Shown in pieces: positions 27,900 to 37,970 of a stretch of DNA of 64,000 nucleotides (its first letter is position 1; every line of letters starts with the position of its first letter). The stretch lies in the NCBI GenBank assembly GCA_963680875.1, contig OY804579.1, positions 51,846,036-51,910,035 of the forward strand, written 5' to 3'. The notes beneath the pieces were generated by a model. The model saw only the letters and a list, made by a program, of their open reading frames with translations. It did no database searches and was not told the DNA's origin. This stretch comes from Bathymodiolus brooksi. Its lineage: Eukaryota > Mollusca > Bivalvia > Mytilida > Modiolidae. Made by a program: the position numbers and the translations under genes.

Positions 27900-29050
27900 A
27901 TACAATCTCCATAACACCTTGGCTTGGAAAGGCAAATTGTCCATTCTTACTACTTGTGTAGGACCAATTCTCAATACATACTAATAATCGACAACCAAAA
28001 AGTATGCATGTATTATCAGAGAATAACATCCCTTTTCAGAGGGTTTTTTTCCTCAAAAAAATCTTCTGTCAAGGGACTGGGGAGGATGACTTCAATTTCA
28101 TAAACATTTAAACTTCTGAAAATTGTTTTGGTCAAAATTAATTTGCACATAACAGATTTGATCAAATAAACAAGGGGAGAAAACTGATCTGACACCAGTT
28201 AGTTATTCTCTAAATCCAGTTTGTCTTTTTACTAACTAACAAAATTCATGGTCCATACAGTTAATAAATAAAACCAAAACCTGAAATGAAACTGTTATGT
28301 ACATTGTAATTTAAATCCAATTTTTAATTAAAGGTAGGTGATCTGGTTGTGCTACAATATCACATTTTGATCAAAGAAATTTTTATTGACACTTATCAAG
28401 ACAGATGCTTAATTCCTTTTAATATATTGTAATTTAATTTAGTTATGCCAAAACATGTTCAGTAAAATTAAACTTTTACATAATTAAAAATTGCACTGAT
28501 AAAATTGATAAGCATTGATATTGGTATTAAGTTATTTTCTTAGAAGACATACCTGGTTATGTATACATTGTACAGTGTACTGTTAATACTAAAAAAAAAT
28601 TTATATAACCCAATTGTACAATGATGAATTTATCCTGCAATTGTGTGATTTTGAGTACTAATAGACAGGTCAAATAAACGTAAGTGTTATTTAGTCATTG
28701 TATGTTTTGACAATATATTTTGTAGGCATATACAGCATATTACATCAATAATAATTTTAGAAAATGGGCAATATTCAGCATTTTCATTGGATTTAGTTCA
28801 GTAGCTGAGTATCATATTAACTGTCTTTGCACTGAGCTAAGTTCATTGTTATGCATTCAATCATTTTGGTGATATACTGAGGGTATGATAAATGGGCATC
28901 AAGATAAGATGCTATTTAACATGTTATACATGTACATATTGATCTATTGATGAAACAGATTGATCTTCATGACCCATCTTCTTCTTACAATAATGTAAAA
29001 CAAATGTGTTTGAAATATTTGATTACTTTGATGATGTTTGAAAAATTTGA
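27900..29050. other. AT-rich sequence, no gene seen
   Basis: No coding frame, splice pair or recognised repeat supported in this stretch. Confidence 0.5.
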
Positions 29051-29074
29051 AATTAAGAAAGTTTACCGATGTTT

Positions 29075-29232
29075 ATCTCAACTGGCCCAAAAAGACTAAA
29101 TGATGTATTATCATGACTGTGTCTGTCATCTGTTATCCATATTTTTTTTTTAACTTATTCTCAGAAATTGTCAAACCAAATGGAAAAAATTATAGCAGAT
29201 ATGCTACAGTACTTGGATAGTTTGTAATATAT
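29075..29232 (+). repeat. Diverged dispersed repeat fragment
   Basis: Contains TCAACTGGCCCAAAAAGACT, CATGACTGTGTCTGTCATC and TTCTCAGAAATTGTCAAACC. This order resembles a (GTCC)n-containing dispersed repeat common in molluscs, so the apparent splice acceptor TTATTCTCAG here is probably repeat sequence rather than an exon. Confidence 0.4.
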
Positions 29233-29239
29233 CTGATTG

Positions 29240-29990
29240 TTACAAAACTATATCTAATTTTTTCACATTATTATGTTTCTTTCGGTAGCTTGACAGTCCA
29301 AATTTAGTATTTCATGAAATATTGCTAATTTCGCAATGTTCCTTGAGGTTACCTGGTTTGCTATGAAATGTTGAGCATATCAGAGATAGGCAGTTTGTTT
29401 AAAATATATAATTGATCACTGTAGTTATATTAATTGGTTGTACATATATGTGGGTTGCATTAACTGCATTTGACCTGTAATTTAGTTCTTTATGAAAATA
29501 ACACTAATCTTTATCTTTCTGTCATGATGACTACTTGAGCTTGTTGACATTGGGACCTGATATTAGAATATTGTAAAAAAAAATGTCCAGGGACCATTTG
29601 TTTTTTGCATTTAAAAACATATTACAATTTTTTGTTTTAATATATTTTTTTCTCTTTTGCTGTAGAATTAATACATATTTTTTCATCTCTAATTGCTGTG
29701 TCTAAAAGCTTTTAACTATTTACTTTGTTGGTTCAAAAGCCCGTGGAGATTGATACAGCTTTTATGTTATTTTGTTTATATGTTTGCAGAACGAAAATAA
29801 AAATGCTCTTGTTACTATTGATCACTATTCAATGGGGAAAAAAACTTGGTGTAAAGCTACATGTACCGCTGTATTTCATTGCCCCTTTCTTCAAGTTTAT
29901 TTATCCTAGCATACACACATAACAAAAACAAAATTAAATACATAACATTGAACCATATATATGTAGATATACAGATATACTAAAATTGTA
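29240..29990. other. AT-rich sequence, no supported gene
   Basis: A plausible acceptor (TTTATATGTTTGCAG at about 29,789) precedes a 20-codon open frame and a possible GTGTAA donor. Without a partner exon this is only noted. Confidence 0.4.
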
Positions 29991-30000
29991 TCAGTAGACT

Positions 30001-30259
30001 CTGTGCCATCTTAACGCATGGGCACGCTGAGCAGTTGCCCGGGGACCCCACGAGCATAGGGCCCTATGCTAATCTTTGTATGCTGTGTGCGGCATGTTTT
30101 TAAATGTTTAAACACTGATTTTTTGGGAAGTACCTATACAATAACTATATATTTAATTTAATCAACATTTACATTTTTATTCCTGCGAGTGGTTGTATAG
30201 GTAGCCATCTCAGTGTACCGCTTTGCCCGGGGTCCTATAATGCTGTTAAGATGGCCCTG
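30001..30259. mobile_element. hAT-type MITE, 259 bp, with 8-bp target duplication
   Basis: Terminal inverted repeats CTGTGCCATCTTAAC and GTTAAGATGGCCCTG. Subterminal GCCCGGGGACCCC and GCCCGGGGTCC are also inverted. Direct 8-bp repeats AGTAGACT lie at 29,993-30,000 and 30,260-30,267. Short size, absence of an ORF and 8-bp duplication indicate a non-autonomous hAT element. Confidence 0.88.
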
Positions 30260-30792
30260 AGTAGACTTTCCCCAGATTCACAAAACATATACATAACAAT
30301 GTAACTCAAGATTCATTTTTATTTAATTAAGATTTAATCAATTTAAATATTCCATCAGTTTCATCCGGTTCAATTTCTAGATATGAAAATTTACAGGAAT
30401 AAAAAATAGATTTGAGGGTTACAAGCGTTATCTTGTTTTTTTTTCACTTCATCTGTAGGCCATAGGCTTTATAAAAAAGTAAAATTTTATTTTGTAAAAA
30501 AGAGATGTGAGGGGAACAAAAGAAACAAATCTATCATTACACCATGCACTCAGATATTCACTATGTTTGCAAATATATCAATGTTTGCCTTTTTATTTCA
30601 AAAGTATTTCAACTCAAAATATAATTTAACAACTTTTTTTTAACAGAGAGTTGTCGAATATTAACATCTACTGATATACCTAATGCATGCAGAGACATAA
30701 TTGTGTTATATGTCTTTGATACATGAATAAGTAATACATAGATAATCAATATTTTGTTTTGTACATGACCCCCAGGTACAAGATTGTGTGAT

Positions 30793-30879
30793 ACTGATAG
30801 TGATAGAAGTTGACATGGATAACTGATAGTGATAGAAGTTGACATGGATAACTGATAGTGATAGAAGTTGACATGGATA
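30793..30879. repeat. 29-bp tandem repeat, three perfect units
   Basis: Three identical head-to-tail units, each beginning ACTGATAGTGATAGAAG and ending ACATGGATA. Perfect identity points to recent expansion (VNTR-like). Confidence 0.95.
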
Positions 30880-31096
30880 ATTATACCATTTTACAATTTA
30901 TTAACAATCACTTCACAGAAACCTTCTTTTATATATGAAATAACCAATTGATTAATTATCGAATCGACGACAAATTTAGTTTACTTTAATTAAATAAAGC
31001 AAAAAATTACATTGTTTTCATATTTGCCGCCGATAGAGTTAACAAATATTGTTACCTCCCTTTATTGGTGCGCCTGATCACTTGAGTGTTTTATTA

Positions 31097-31790
31097 GGGC
31101 CCCGCCACATTAGTGGCAAACGCCCTATAGTGATCAGTCTGTCCGTCCATCTGTGCGTCCGTAACAAATCGTGTCCGGGCTGTAACTTATTTGTCGTTCA
31201 AGACAGGCTTTGCATATTTGGCATGTAGGTAGACCACCTCCAGATAATATGTCGCGTATCATTGTTGGTGACCTTTGACCTTGAACTTTGACCTCAAGGT
31301 CAAACTGGTCCATGCATCCATAACAAATCATGTCCGGGCTGTAACTTTGTTGTCGTTCAAGACAGGCTTTTCATATTTGGCATGTAGGTAGACCACCTCC
31401 AGACGATGTCACATACCATTATTGGTGACCTTTGACCTTGAATTTTGACCTCAAGGTCAAATCGGTCCCTGCATCCGTAACAAATCGTGTGCTGGCTCTA
31501 ACTTTTTTGTCATTCAAGACAGGCTTTTCATATTTGGCATGTAGGTAGACCACCTCCAGATGATGTGTCATGTACCATTGCTGGTGACCTTTGACCTTGA
31601 ACTTTGACCTCAACAAACTGGTCCTTGCGTCCGTAACAAATCACGTCCGGGCTGTAACTTTTTTGTCGTTCAAGATAGGCTTTTCATATTTGGCATGTAG
31701 GTAGACCACCTCCAGACGATGTGTCGCGTACCATTGTTGGTGACCTCTGACCTCAAGGTCAAATTAGTGATTTTACCGTAACAAACGTGT
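31097..31790. repeat. 157-bp tandem array with AGGTCA half-sites and hairpin leader
   Basis: Starts with GGGCCCCGCCACATTAGTGG, GCCCTATAGTGATCAGTC and GTCCGTCC, then about four units of ~157 bp (TAACAAATCGTGTCCGGGC, TTTGGCATGTAGGTAGACC, TTGGTGACCTTTGACC). Each unit ends in several TGACCT/AGGTCA half-sites, including TGACCTTTGACCT, a DR1. Unit starts are near 31,160, 31,320, 31,477 and 31,633; the last is truncated. Confidence 0.9.
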
Positions 31791-31794
31791 CATC

Positions 31795-32104
31795 TTGTTC
31801 GTGGCATTTTGATACTTCATCATTGACACCTAAAGTGATTATTAATTGTCACTAGGGTATATGTTAGGTAAGAAATCTTATGTTTTTATGCTTTTGTTGT
31901 ATTATAGCGAGCAATGATTTGAAAGGGGGTTATAGAACAGTGTTAGCTATCATCATCACTTAACATCCGTTTTCTGCCAGTCTGTTAACTTTTCACATTT
32001 TCATCTTCTTCTCTGAAACCACTTGATGGATTGGTAATACTTGATTCATAAATACAACACTAAATCCAGCAGGGAAAAGCTAGGCGATACAGGGAAAAAA
32101 TCAA
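31795..32104. other. Non-coding, nothing recognised
   Basis: AT-rich sequence between the 157-bp array and the exon candidate at 32,105. No supported feature. Confidence 0.5.
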
Positions 32105-32242
32105 CTATTGATCTTGAGCTTTATACTTTTCAAATGAATCCATTATCTCCAAAAGTGTTTTATTACTGAGGTTAACATCAGTCTGTCCTTCACAGTTAAA
32201 AACATATTCACAAAGAGCAGATAATAAAGATATTTGATTTTG
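32105..32242 (-). CDS. Candidate terminal exon (minus strand), unrecognised
   Basis: Minus-strand frame of 45 codons from a pyrimidine-rich acceptor (CATTGATCTCGTAG, ending at 32,243) to TAG at 32,105-32,107. It encodes LLSALCEYVFNCEGQTDVNL, then KTLLEIMDSFEKYKAQDQ, which has a coding-like composition. No family is recognised and no upstream exon was found. The same frame is also open before the acceptor (RFLTNPVDQW...), so it may instead be a decayed ORF of a repeat. Confidence 0.25.
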   Translation of the reverse strand, partial: QNQISLLSALCEYVFNCEGQTDVNLSNKTLLEIMDSFEKYKAQDQ

Positions 32243-32545
32243 CTACGAGATCAATGAAAAACTTGACAGAAGACGACGATTTACAATTTTACACCATTGA
32301 TCAACAGGATTTGTCAGGAATCGTCAATTTTTTGCATTTTATCTTGCCTTAATCTCCATTGTTGGCTGTACAGCAGCTCTCGTAGCACAAAAACAAAAAA
32401 TCTTTCAGAAAATATCCAGTTTTTAATTCAACTTTCACTCTAAATTCTAGAACTTTTTGAAATTAGTTAAGGCACTGATTGTAGTCACGTGACCATCATT
32501 TTATCAACAGAAATCCACGTTGACTTGTCATGTGCTATTTGTTCC

Positions 32546-32730
32546 TTCATAATATTTGTTCCTCAGAACTTTTGTTATGTAATAATTGTTCCTAAAGGAC
32601 TTTGTATTATGTAATATTTTTTCCTTTGTCATAATAAAAGTAACCATGACAGGAATAAAATATTATATTAAATTCCTTTAGGAACAATTATTACATAACA
32701 AAAGTTCCGAGGAACAAATATTATGATGAA
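32546..32730. mobile_element. Inverted-repeat MITE, 185 bp with 55-bp arms
   Basis: Left arm 32,546-32,600 (TTCATAATATTTGTTCCTCA ...) and right arm 32,674-32,730 are inverted copies with few mismatches around a ~73-bp loop. No ORF. The element would fold into a long hairpin if transcribed. Confidence 0.85.
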
Positions 32731-32792
32731 TTAACTAAAACAAACACAAATATGATACACTGGATGTAAAAGTATATGGCATTTGATTTATG

Positions 32793-32946
32793 GTGATTCC
32801 CAAATATTATGACATGGTGACTCCCATAATATTATGACATGGTGACTCCCCAAATATTATGACATGGTGATTCCCAAATATTATGACATGGTGACTCCCA
32901 TAATATTATGACAAGAAGATTTCTATAATATTATGATATGATACCC
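32793..32946. repeat. 24-25-bp tandem array (about six units)
   Basis: Units of the form GTGACTCCCATAATATTATG + ACATG, alternating CCCAAATATTATGA and CCCATAATATTATGA. Related units recur at 33,186-33,338 after 240 bp of unrelated AT-rich sequence. Confidence 0.9.
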
Positions 32947-33185
32947 ATTATATTTATTTTTTCATGTTTTATGCGAAAATATTTCACAAGGTAGGAAGGC
33001 ATAATGAATATATCACTCGAATCTTTTAAAATGTTATCGCATATGTCATGAATTTCATGATGAAACAACAAGACTGCATTTTTGTTTTATTACTTTGAAT
33101 GAAGATTTGTCTATGCAAAATATCTCTAGATTATATACTCTAGATTCTAATGAACATTTCATGCATAGTGGATATGAAATAATAA

Positions 33186-33338
33186 TCCCCATAACATTAT
33201 GCATGCTATGATAATTTCAATAATATTATGCTACGATATTCTCCATAATATCATGATACGATAGTCTCCATAATATTATGACATGATAATTCCCATAATA
33301 TTATGTTATGCTTATTCCCATAATATTATAGTATGATT
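33186..33338. repeat. Second block of the AATATTATG tandem array
   Basis: About six more diverged 24-28-bp units (CCCCATAACATTATGCATG, CTCCATAATATTATGACATG, TTCCCATAATATTATG). Lies 70 bp left of the Tc1 element and is probably the same original array. Confidence 0.85.
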
Positions 33339-33698
33339 TTTTTTTTAAATTAAAGTTTTGATATGTATATAATTTCAATAAATTAGAATGCAAAATTAGA
33401 GAAAATATATACTGAAGGGAAAAAGAAACGCAGGGTAACATAATATGCTCCTATATTTTGACTGCGTGGCGTAAAATTACAAAAACTGAGCAGACCAGTC
33501 AGTGTGAACTAAAATCGGTGTCTAATGTTACTCAACTGTGAAAGGTATCATGTGACATAGAGAAAGTGATAAAAAGCAAATAACACGTGCAGAATAATGA
33601 TAACAAGTTCGTCAACACATCGTGTCATACCACTTTATACTCTTGAGGTATACACATCGCTTTCCACTACTTAAAGTTAATTTGAATCTCTTGTAATC

Positions 33699-34055
33699 AT
33701 GCCACGGCTGACGGAAGTTCAGAGGGGTCAGGCTATTGCATTGCTAATGCAAGGTCAAAGGCAACAAGTTGCTTTGCAATTTGGTGTGAATGTTTCCTCC
33801 ATAGAGCGTCTTGTCCGTCGTCTGAGAGATACTGGAAGGATCGTCCGCGACGGGGACGTCAGCGCATAACGACGCCACGTCAAGACAGGGCTATTTATCT
33901 TGCCCACCTGTGTAATCGCCACGTTACTGCCACTGAAACCGCTTTAACTACGGTAGGCAATCATAATCACCACATTCACCCAAAAACTGTGAGAAAACGA
34001 TTGCGCGAGTTTGGTCTGCGAGCTCGTCGTCCTTACATTGATTTTCCTCTCACTC
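33699..34055 (+). pseudogene. Tc1-like transposase, N-terminal half (HTH region)
   Basis: ATG at 33,699 begins MPRLTEVQRGQAIALLMQG, a helix-turn-helix paired-like DNA-binding start. About 50 codons later (near 33,845) a frameshift leads to a local TAA. The other frame continues with RPRRGRQRITTPRQDRA (GRPR-type linker), then HPKTVRKRLREFGLRA and RRPYIDFPLT. It ends at 34,055 where the 8.5-kb insertion begins. In family terms this is the DNA-binding domain and linker; the catalytic half is at 42,576. Confidence 0.88.
34049..34055 (+). repeat. Target-site duplication CTCACTC, left copy
   Basis: CTCACTC lies at the end of the left Tc1 half and again at 42,569-42,575 at the start of the right half. 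Removing one copy plus the intervening DNA restores an uninterrupted transposase reading frame (PLT|RARHA). Extending one base gives TCTCACTC and GCTCACTC, an 8-bp duplication with one mismatch. Confidence 0.85.
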
Positions 34056-34460
34056 ATACATGTGAACCTTCCGGCGGGAGCATTTTTCTCCCGATTTTGA
34101 GGGTCCCTTCCGTCCCTCCTGTCAACTTTCAAAATCTTCCGCCCGTGAAAAAAATCAAGTACAAAAAAATCTTGACCTACATTTTGCGATCAATATTTCT
34201 GGAATTCCCCATTTGGAACTTCCGTGCTGAAGAAAAACGCCGAGAGATACGAATGGTAAAGGTGAATATCATATTTAATGATATCCGGTTATTGATCTGT
34301 TTGACACCTTTACAGGTAAATTGGGTCATGGTGATTAATTAAGGTGTTGATGATTATACAACAATTATCCACTGATTGACAGTTAATTGGGGATAAGGAA
34401 GTGTGTTTGTGGCACACGCTTAGATGATTAGAAGTGTGATAGCGGCAATTCAAAATAGTT

Positions 34461-34583
34461 ATAGAGGGAGGTAAAAAATTCTTTACATGTTTTGTCGACT
34501 TACAAAAGGCATTTGATACTGTTAATCATGAGGGATTATTGTATAAACTGAGAAAAATAGGAATCAGTGATTCATTTTATAAT
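34461..34583 (+). pseudogene. LINE reverse transcriptase fragment, 5' part (motif A)
   Basis: Open frame of 41 codons with FFTCFVDLQKAFDTVNHEGL, reverse transcriptase motif A, ending KLRKIGISDSFYN. The frame resumes, with no missing or repeated codon that I can see, at 37,971-37,974 (NLIKNMYNNTELCVK). It is therefore the 5'-truncated start of one LINE copy split by insertion Y. Confidence 0.85.
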
Positions 34584-34671
34584 AATACAAGTTTGACTAC
34601 TTGTGTACAGCTTGTACACTATTTTGTACATATGTACTCCTGTATAACTTGGATACCATTTTTGTACATAC

Positions 34672-34756
34672 TTGCATATAACCTGTACTGCATGTTTTCT
34701 TTTTTCTCTGACTTTTTTGGCTGTATACTGCCTCCAATAACTCTGAATGGTGATAG
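34672..34756 (-). pseudogene. Class I myosin neck exon C (IQ motif), captured fragment
   Basis: Minus-strand exon of 85 bp between acceptor TTTTTATTACAG and donor GTATGT. Joined to exon B it reads TITIQSYWRQYTAKK, then VREKRKHAVQVIC. This is an IQ calmodulin-binding motif that aligns without gaps, as I recall the family, to the second IQ of MYO1C. Exon phase is 2 nt in, 2 nt out, consistent with exon B. The next exon (third IQ and TH1 tail) is not in the window: only 88 bp of intron remain before the insertion boundary. Frame and splice sites are intact, so degradation is slight. Confidence 0.85.
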
Positions 34757-35080
34757 CTGTAATAAAAACATAGATATCAAATTTAGTGTACATGTGCACA
34801 ACACGTTTCTGGAATAATTTAAAAGTCTTTGGGTGGAATAGAACCAAAGTGGCTACTGTAGAGTAGCAAGATGAAGAAGTTTGACACTTAAATCTTGAAA
34901 GATCTCGGACATACGGCCAAAAAACTTTTGAACATGAGTTTGTTCTCGTACTCGAAAAGCAACCAATTAGAAAACAGTATCAAATGAATACTTTGTACTT
35001 ATTGAAAAATTTTGAAGTACGAAAACCTAAATCATACTCAAAAGTTTTATGAATGCAAGCACTGATACATGTATATCAAG

Positions 35081-35180
35081 GTCCTATGGTACCGTGATAG
35101 TTAAATTAAAAAAATGGCAGTGAAATTGGTCAAAATAGCATGTGAATATGCAGTATATATAGGATTCACGGTACCATAGT
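35081..35180. repeat. Short inverted repeat (GGTACCGTGA ... TTCACGGTACC)
   Basis: CCTATGGTACCGTGA near 35,083 and TTCACGGTACCATAG near 35,164 form inverted arms around ~65 bp of intron between exons B and C. Possible small MITE; no ORF. Confidence 0.55.
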
Positions 35181-35366
35181 GTCAGACTATTTATAATATA
35201 GTCAATTCATCAAAAATTGACAACAGACAAAAAAATCCACTTTTAAAAATTGATTTATATACAGCATTTTCCAAACAAACAGTTAAAATTTATATAAAAT
35301 AAACAAAAATTTTACATAGTCTTTGGTCAGGTAAGCCATCAATATGATAGGTCTTTCTTTACTTAC

Positions 35367-35435
35367 TTGAAATCTTAAGAGTCTTAAATTTCTTCTTTTG
35401 TGCAAATCCTCTGTACTGAGCCTGTATTTGTGTGG
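35367..35435 (-). pseudogene. Class I myosin neck exon B (first IQ motif), captured fragment
   Basis: Minus-strand exon of 69 bp: acceptor TTTTACTTTCACAG, donor GTAAGT (perfect). Its first two bases complete a Ser codon begun by exon A; it then encodes TQIQAQYRGFAQKKKFKTLK, a canonical IQ motif (IQxxxRGxxxxK). Its last base plus CT of exon C makes Thr, keeping the frame. It binds calmodulin or light chains in intact class I myosins (established knowledge). A 62-bp duplication lies just upstream in the intron. Confidence 0.88.
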
Positions 35436-35455
35436 CTGTGAAAGTAAAACACTTA

Positions 35456-35582
35456 TGATTAATAAAGAAGTAAAAGGAATCATTATGTTAGGCCATCAAT
35501 ACAAATGTTTGGTTTGATTATGATTAATAAAGAAGTAAAAGGAATCATTATGTTAGGCCATCAATACAAATGTTTGGTTTGC
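35456..35582. repeat. 62-64-bp tandem duplication
   Basis: The segment GATTAATAAAGAAGTAAAAG ... ATACAAATGTTTGGTTTG is present twice in a row with no visible difference, immediately upstream (minus-strand sense) of exon B. Recent local duplication. Confidence 0.9.
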
Positions 35583-35947
35583 AACCCACCAACACTGCCA
35601 TTACCTACTGCAAACAAATTGTATCAGTAATTCAAAAGAATTTAGTTTTTAGCATTAAATCAAGTTTTTTCTCAGTTATTTGAAAGAAAATAATAATCAG
35701 CCTATCTACCTACCAACTTGGAAAAAATGTATGTTGGATTACAACACATATGTATTTGATATTGATGGCCTCATACAATTAAATTTTTTCTATTTCAGTT
35801 CAGGCTTTCTGGAATTTTTTTATTTCTAAGATTATGTTTTTTTTTCTAATATTTGATATGTTCATGTTCAATCTGATCAAAATCACTTCTCTCACCTGCT
35901 CTCCTTACGGATATGTCATGGCATGTGAGATCTGAGGAAACTCCATC

Positions 35948-36136
35948 ACAGATCACATGTGAGTGACCCTATGTTACCATCCAATGAAAATGGTGATTAG
36001 GAGACTATGAAAGTGCTACAAATTAAAATTAAACTGCTTTGGTTACTACGAGCAATCAGATTGGTAAAAAATGTCATATCACATGTTTATCATATCATTT
36101 AATATTCATCACATGGGGTCACTTGCATGTGACCTG
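35948..36136. repeat. Palindromic element (CACATGTGAGTGACC / GGTCACTTGCATGTGA)
   Basis: CAGATCACATGTGAGTGACC at 35,948 and GGGTCACTTGCATGTGACC ending near 36,135 are inverted. The interior has no ORF. Probable MITE in the intron between exons A and B. Confidence 0.55.
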
Positions 36137-36347
36137 TAATAAGAGTTTCTTCACATTTCCCACAATGCAACATATCAGTAAAGGGGAACAAATGAGAGAT
36201 ATGATTTTAATTAGATTTTTTCATGTCTACTTCCAATTAGACAATAAGTTGACTAATTAAAGTTAATTCATTACCAAAGAAATATTGAAATTCATGATTA
36301 GTTTGACCTACATTCTGTTTATGTTACATTGTTTATTCATTTGGGAG

Positions 36348-36605
36348 CCATCATGGTCGTGATCGTATGGTAGTTGGATTTATAACTAACTATGCAATCA
36401 GTACCTATCACCACTAACATTGTGAGTTCGAATCCCACTCAGATGAGGTGTACTCCATACAACATTATGTGATAAAGTTTGTCAGTGACTTGTGACAGGT
36501 CAGTGGTTTTCTCTAGGTACTCCGGTTTCGTCCACCAATAAAACTGACCGCCACGATACAACTGAAATATTGTTGAAAGTTGCATTAAATACCATAAACC
36601 TAAAT
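36348..36605 (+). mobile_element. SINE, full-length, plus orientation
   Basis: Head GGTCGTGATCGTATGGTAG, B box GTGAGTTCGAATCCCAC, body GTGATAAAGTTTGTCAGTG, GTGGTTTTCTCTAGGTACTC, CCAATAAAACTGACCGCCAC and CTGAAATATTGTTGAAAG, tail near TACCATAAACC. Same family as 61,692-61,932; lies within the intron between exons A and B. Confidence 0.88.
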
Positions 36606-36813
36606 CAAACCAAATTCATATATTCACTAGAAATGAGAAGCTGATTGTCAAAAATTTGAAATTTTGACTAAAATTTCATATCCCATGTTAAATAAACACT
36701 CAATTTTATGTGTTGGTTATTATACATGAAAGCCAAGAACTTCTTACGTAAAAAGTAATAGTGAATTTCAAAACTATGAAATAAGTTTTACTGGCTCTAC
36801 ATTAAAATCTTAC

Positions 36814-36890
36814 ATAATTCATTTTTCCTCCGTTGGAAGGCATCTTCTGTTGCAAATAACACTCTGGGAAATCTTATGAATAGCTTTGTC
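36814..36890 (-). pseudogene. Class I myosin exon A (end of motor domain), captured fragment
   Basis: Minus-strand exon of 77 bp: acceptor TTTTTGTTTTACAG, donor GTAAGA. It encodes TKLFIRFPRVLFATEDA, then FQRRKNEL. This is the converter-to-neck junction of class I myosins; FIRFP.xLFATED is, to my memory, diagnostic of MYO1C/MYO1H-type proteins. The first G completes an Arg codon (GR-TK in the family) and the last T is completed by exon B. Preceding motor exons (P-loop, switch regions) were looked for on the minus strand to the right and not found. The frame is intact, so this is either a recent capture or, less likely, part of a living gene. Confidence 0.88.
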
Positions 36891-36899
36891 CTGTAAAAC

Positions 36900-37970
36900 A
36901 AAAATAAGTCTAAATATGTTTATAATTTACATCAGAGTGTGGCATTGGCTATGGTAAACAGTAATCTAGAAAATCTATCAGAGAAATCTTGTGGAGCTAT
37001 AAATACAGCATGCTCACAGGTTTTTCATCTAGGGGTACATGTACCCTTTTATCTTCATTTTTGAGGGTACATCCAAATTTTTGGGGGGTACAATGTACCC
37101 TCTAACTCTTCATTTAGGGGTACAAAGAAAATGAACTGCATTTTTCTCATTTCACATGTCCAGTTTTTGCATATGTTGTTTTTTTTAAGCATATGAAATA
37201 AAATTTCAATTTGTTGTTGTTTTGAAAGTTTTTTGGCCGTTTAGACTTTAGGTTTTTTTTGCCGGAGTTGGCACTGGTTCACTGACATTAGTTACATTAT
37301 TGTTAGGATCGGCACTGTCATCGTCGCTGTTACTGTCATGTTTTTTTTAACAATTTCGTTTCTATTTTTGGCGAAGAAATCATTCAAGGATCGCTGCATA
37401 GTATAATACCAAGTAGGTCAGTAGGCTGATAGATAGAACGTCAAGGTCGTGCACCATGCTGTTTTTTGTAAATATTACGGGTTTTAACAGTAACAGTTCT
37501 TCTGATTGGACAATTAAAAAATAAGGAGCCAATAGAATTGGGCGATCTATAAATCATATCATCTCACTTAAAATATGCAAGGAATGCTCTGATTAGATAA
37601 TATTGCCGAAATTAACTAATCAGAACAACTCTATTATACGTACTTTGAAGTGAATTGTAAACAAAAGGCAATTTTTATACAGTGCTCGCAACGGGTTCTT
37701 TACGTGCACGCACGTAGGGTTCTTTCAATTATACGTGCATGATTTTTATTCTACGTGAAACACGTACTGCAGTACGTGAATGGGCATGCTGAAATAAACA
37801 AAAGCTGTTTGTTTTAATTGAAAATACAATACTTGCTATGCCATTTGACTGATACTGATACATACTGAAGTTACACATCCCCAGTATACATCTCATGTAC
37901 GTCTCCTAAAATGTTTGACAATATAGAAATTGAAGTGGAGATGATAGTTATTGAATTATTTTCTTAATTA
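36900..37970. other. Non-coding right part of insertion Y
   Basis: AT-rich sequence with the GGGTAC and ACGTGCACG palindromic patches noted under Y. No exon or ORF supported. Confidence 0.5.

Larger units (their letters stand above)
34584..37970. mobile_element. 3.4-kb insertion Y inside the LINE, carrying myosin exons
   Basis: The boundary is inferred from the clean continuation of the LINE frame (34,583 to 37,971). Y contains three minus-strand exons of a class I myosin neck with their introns (34,672-36,890), one SINE, two inverted repeats, a 62-bp tandem duplication, a block with three GGGTAC motifs (37,030-37,130) and a TACGTGCACGCACGTA palindrome (37,700-37,730). No terminal inverted repeat is evident, and at most a 3-5-bp AT-rich target duplication (AAT). 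The transport mechanism is unknown. The part above 36,900 has no further exon that I could find. Confidence 0.65.

Noticed and set aside
29140..29220. Plus-strand exon after TTATTCTCAG
   Set aside because: The surrounding sequence resembles a dispersed repeat that normally contains this phrase.
34744..34815. Transposon-like repeat (TATCAAATTTAGTG...TTCTGGAATAA) as evidence that exon C is a repeat
   Set aside because: The repeat covers the intron next to the exon, not the IQ-coding bases, which match the myosin family in frame.
34572..34847. 91-codon minus-strand ORF as a small protein
   Set aside because: Only 34,672-34,756 is coding (myosin exon C); the rest is intron read through.
35283..35483. 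66-codon minus-strand ORF as a gene
   Set aside because: It runs across exon B in a different reading frame; the real coding unit is the 69-bp exon with splice sites.
34584..37970. Functional myosin-I gene of the host at this locus
   Set aside because: The exons sit inside a LINE whose frame resumes across them, and no motor P-loop or tail exons were seen; kept as a captured fragment, with the caveat stated.
34584..37970. Helitron as the carrier of insertion Y
   Set aside because: No TC start, CTRR end or 3' hairpin was found at the inferred borders.
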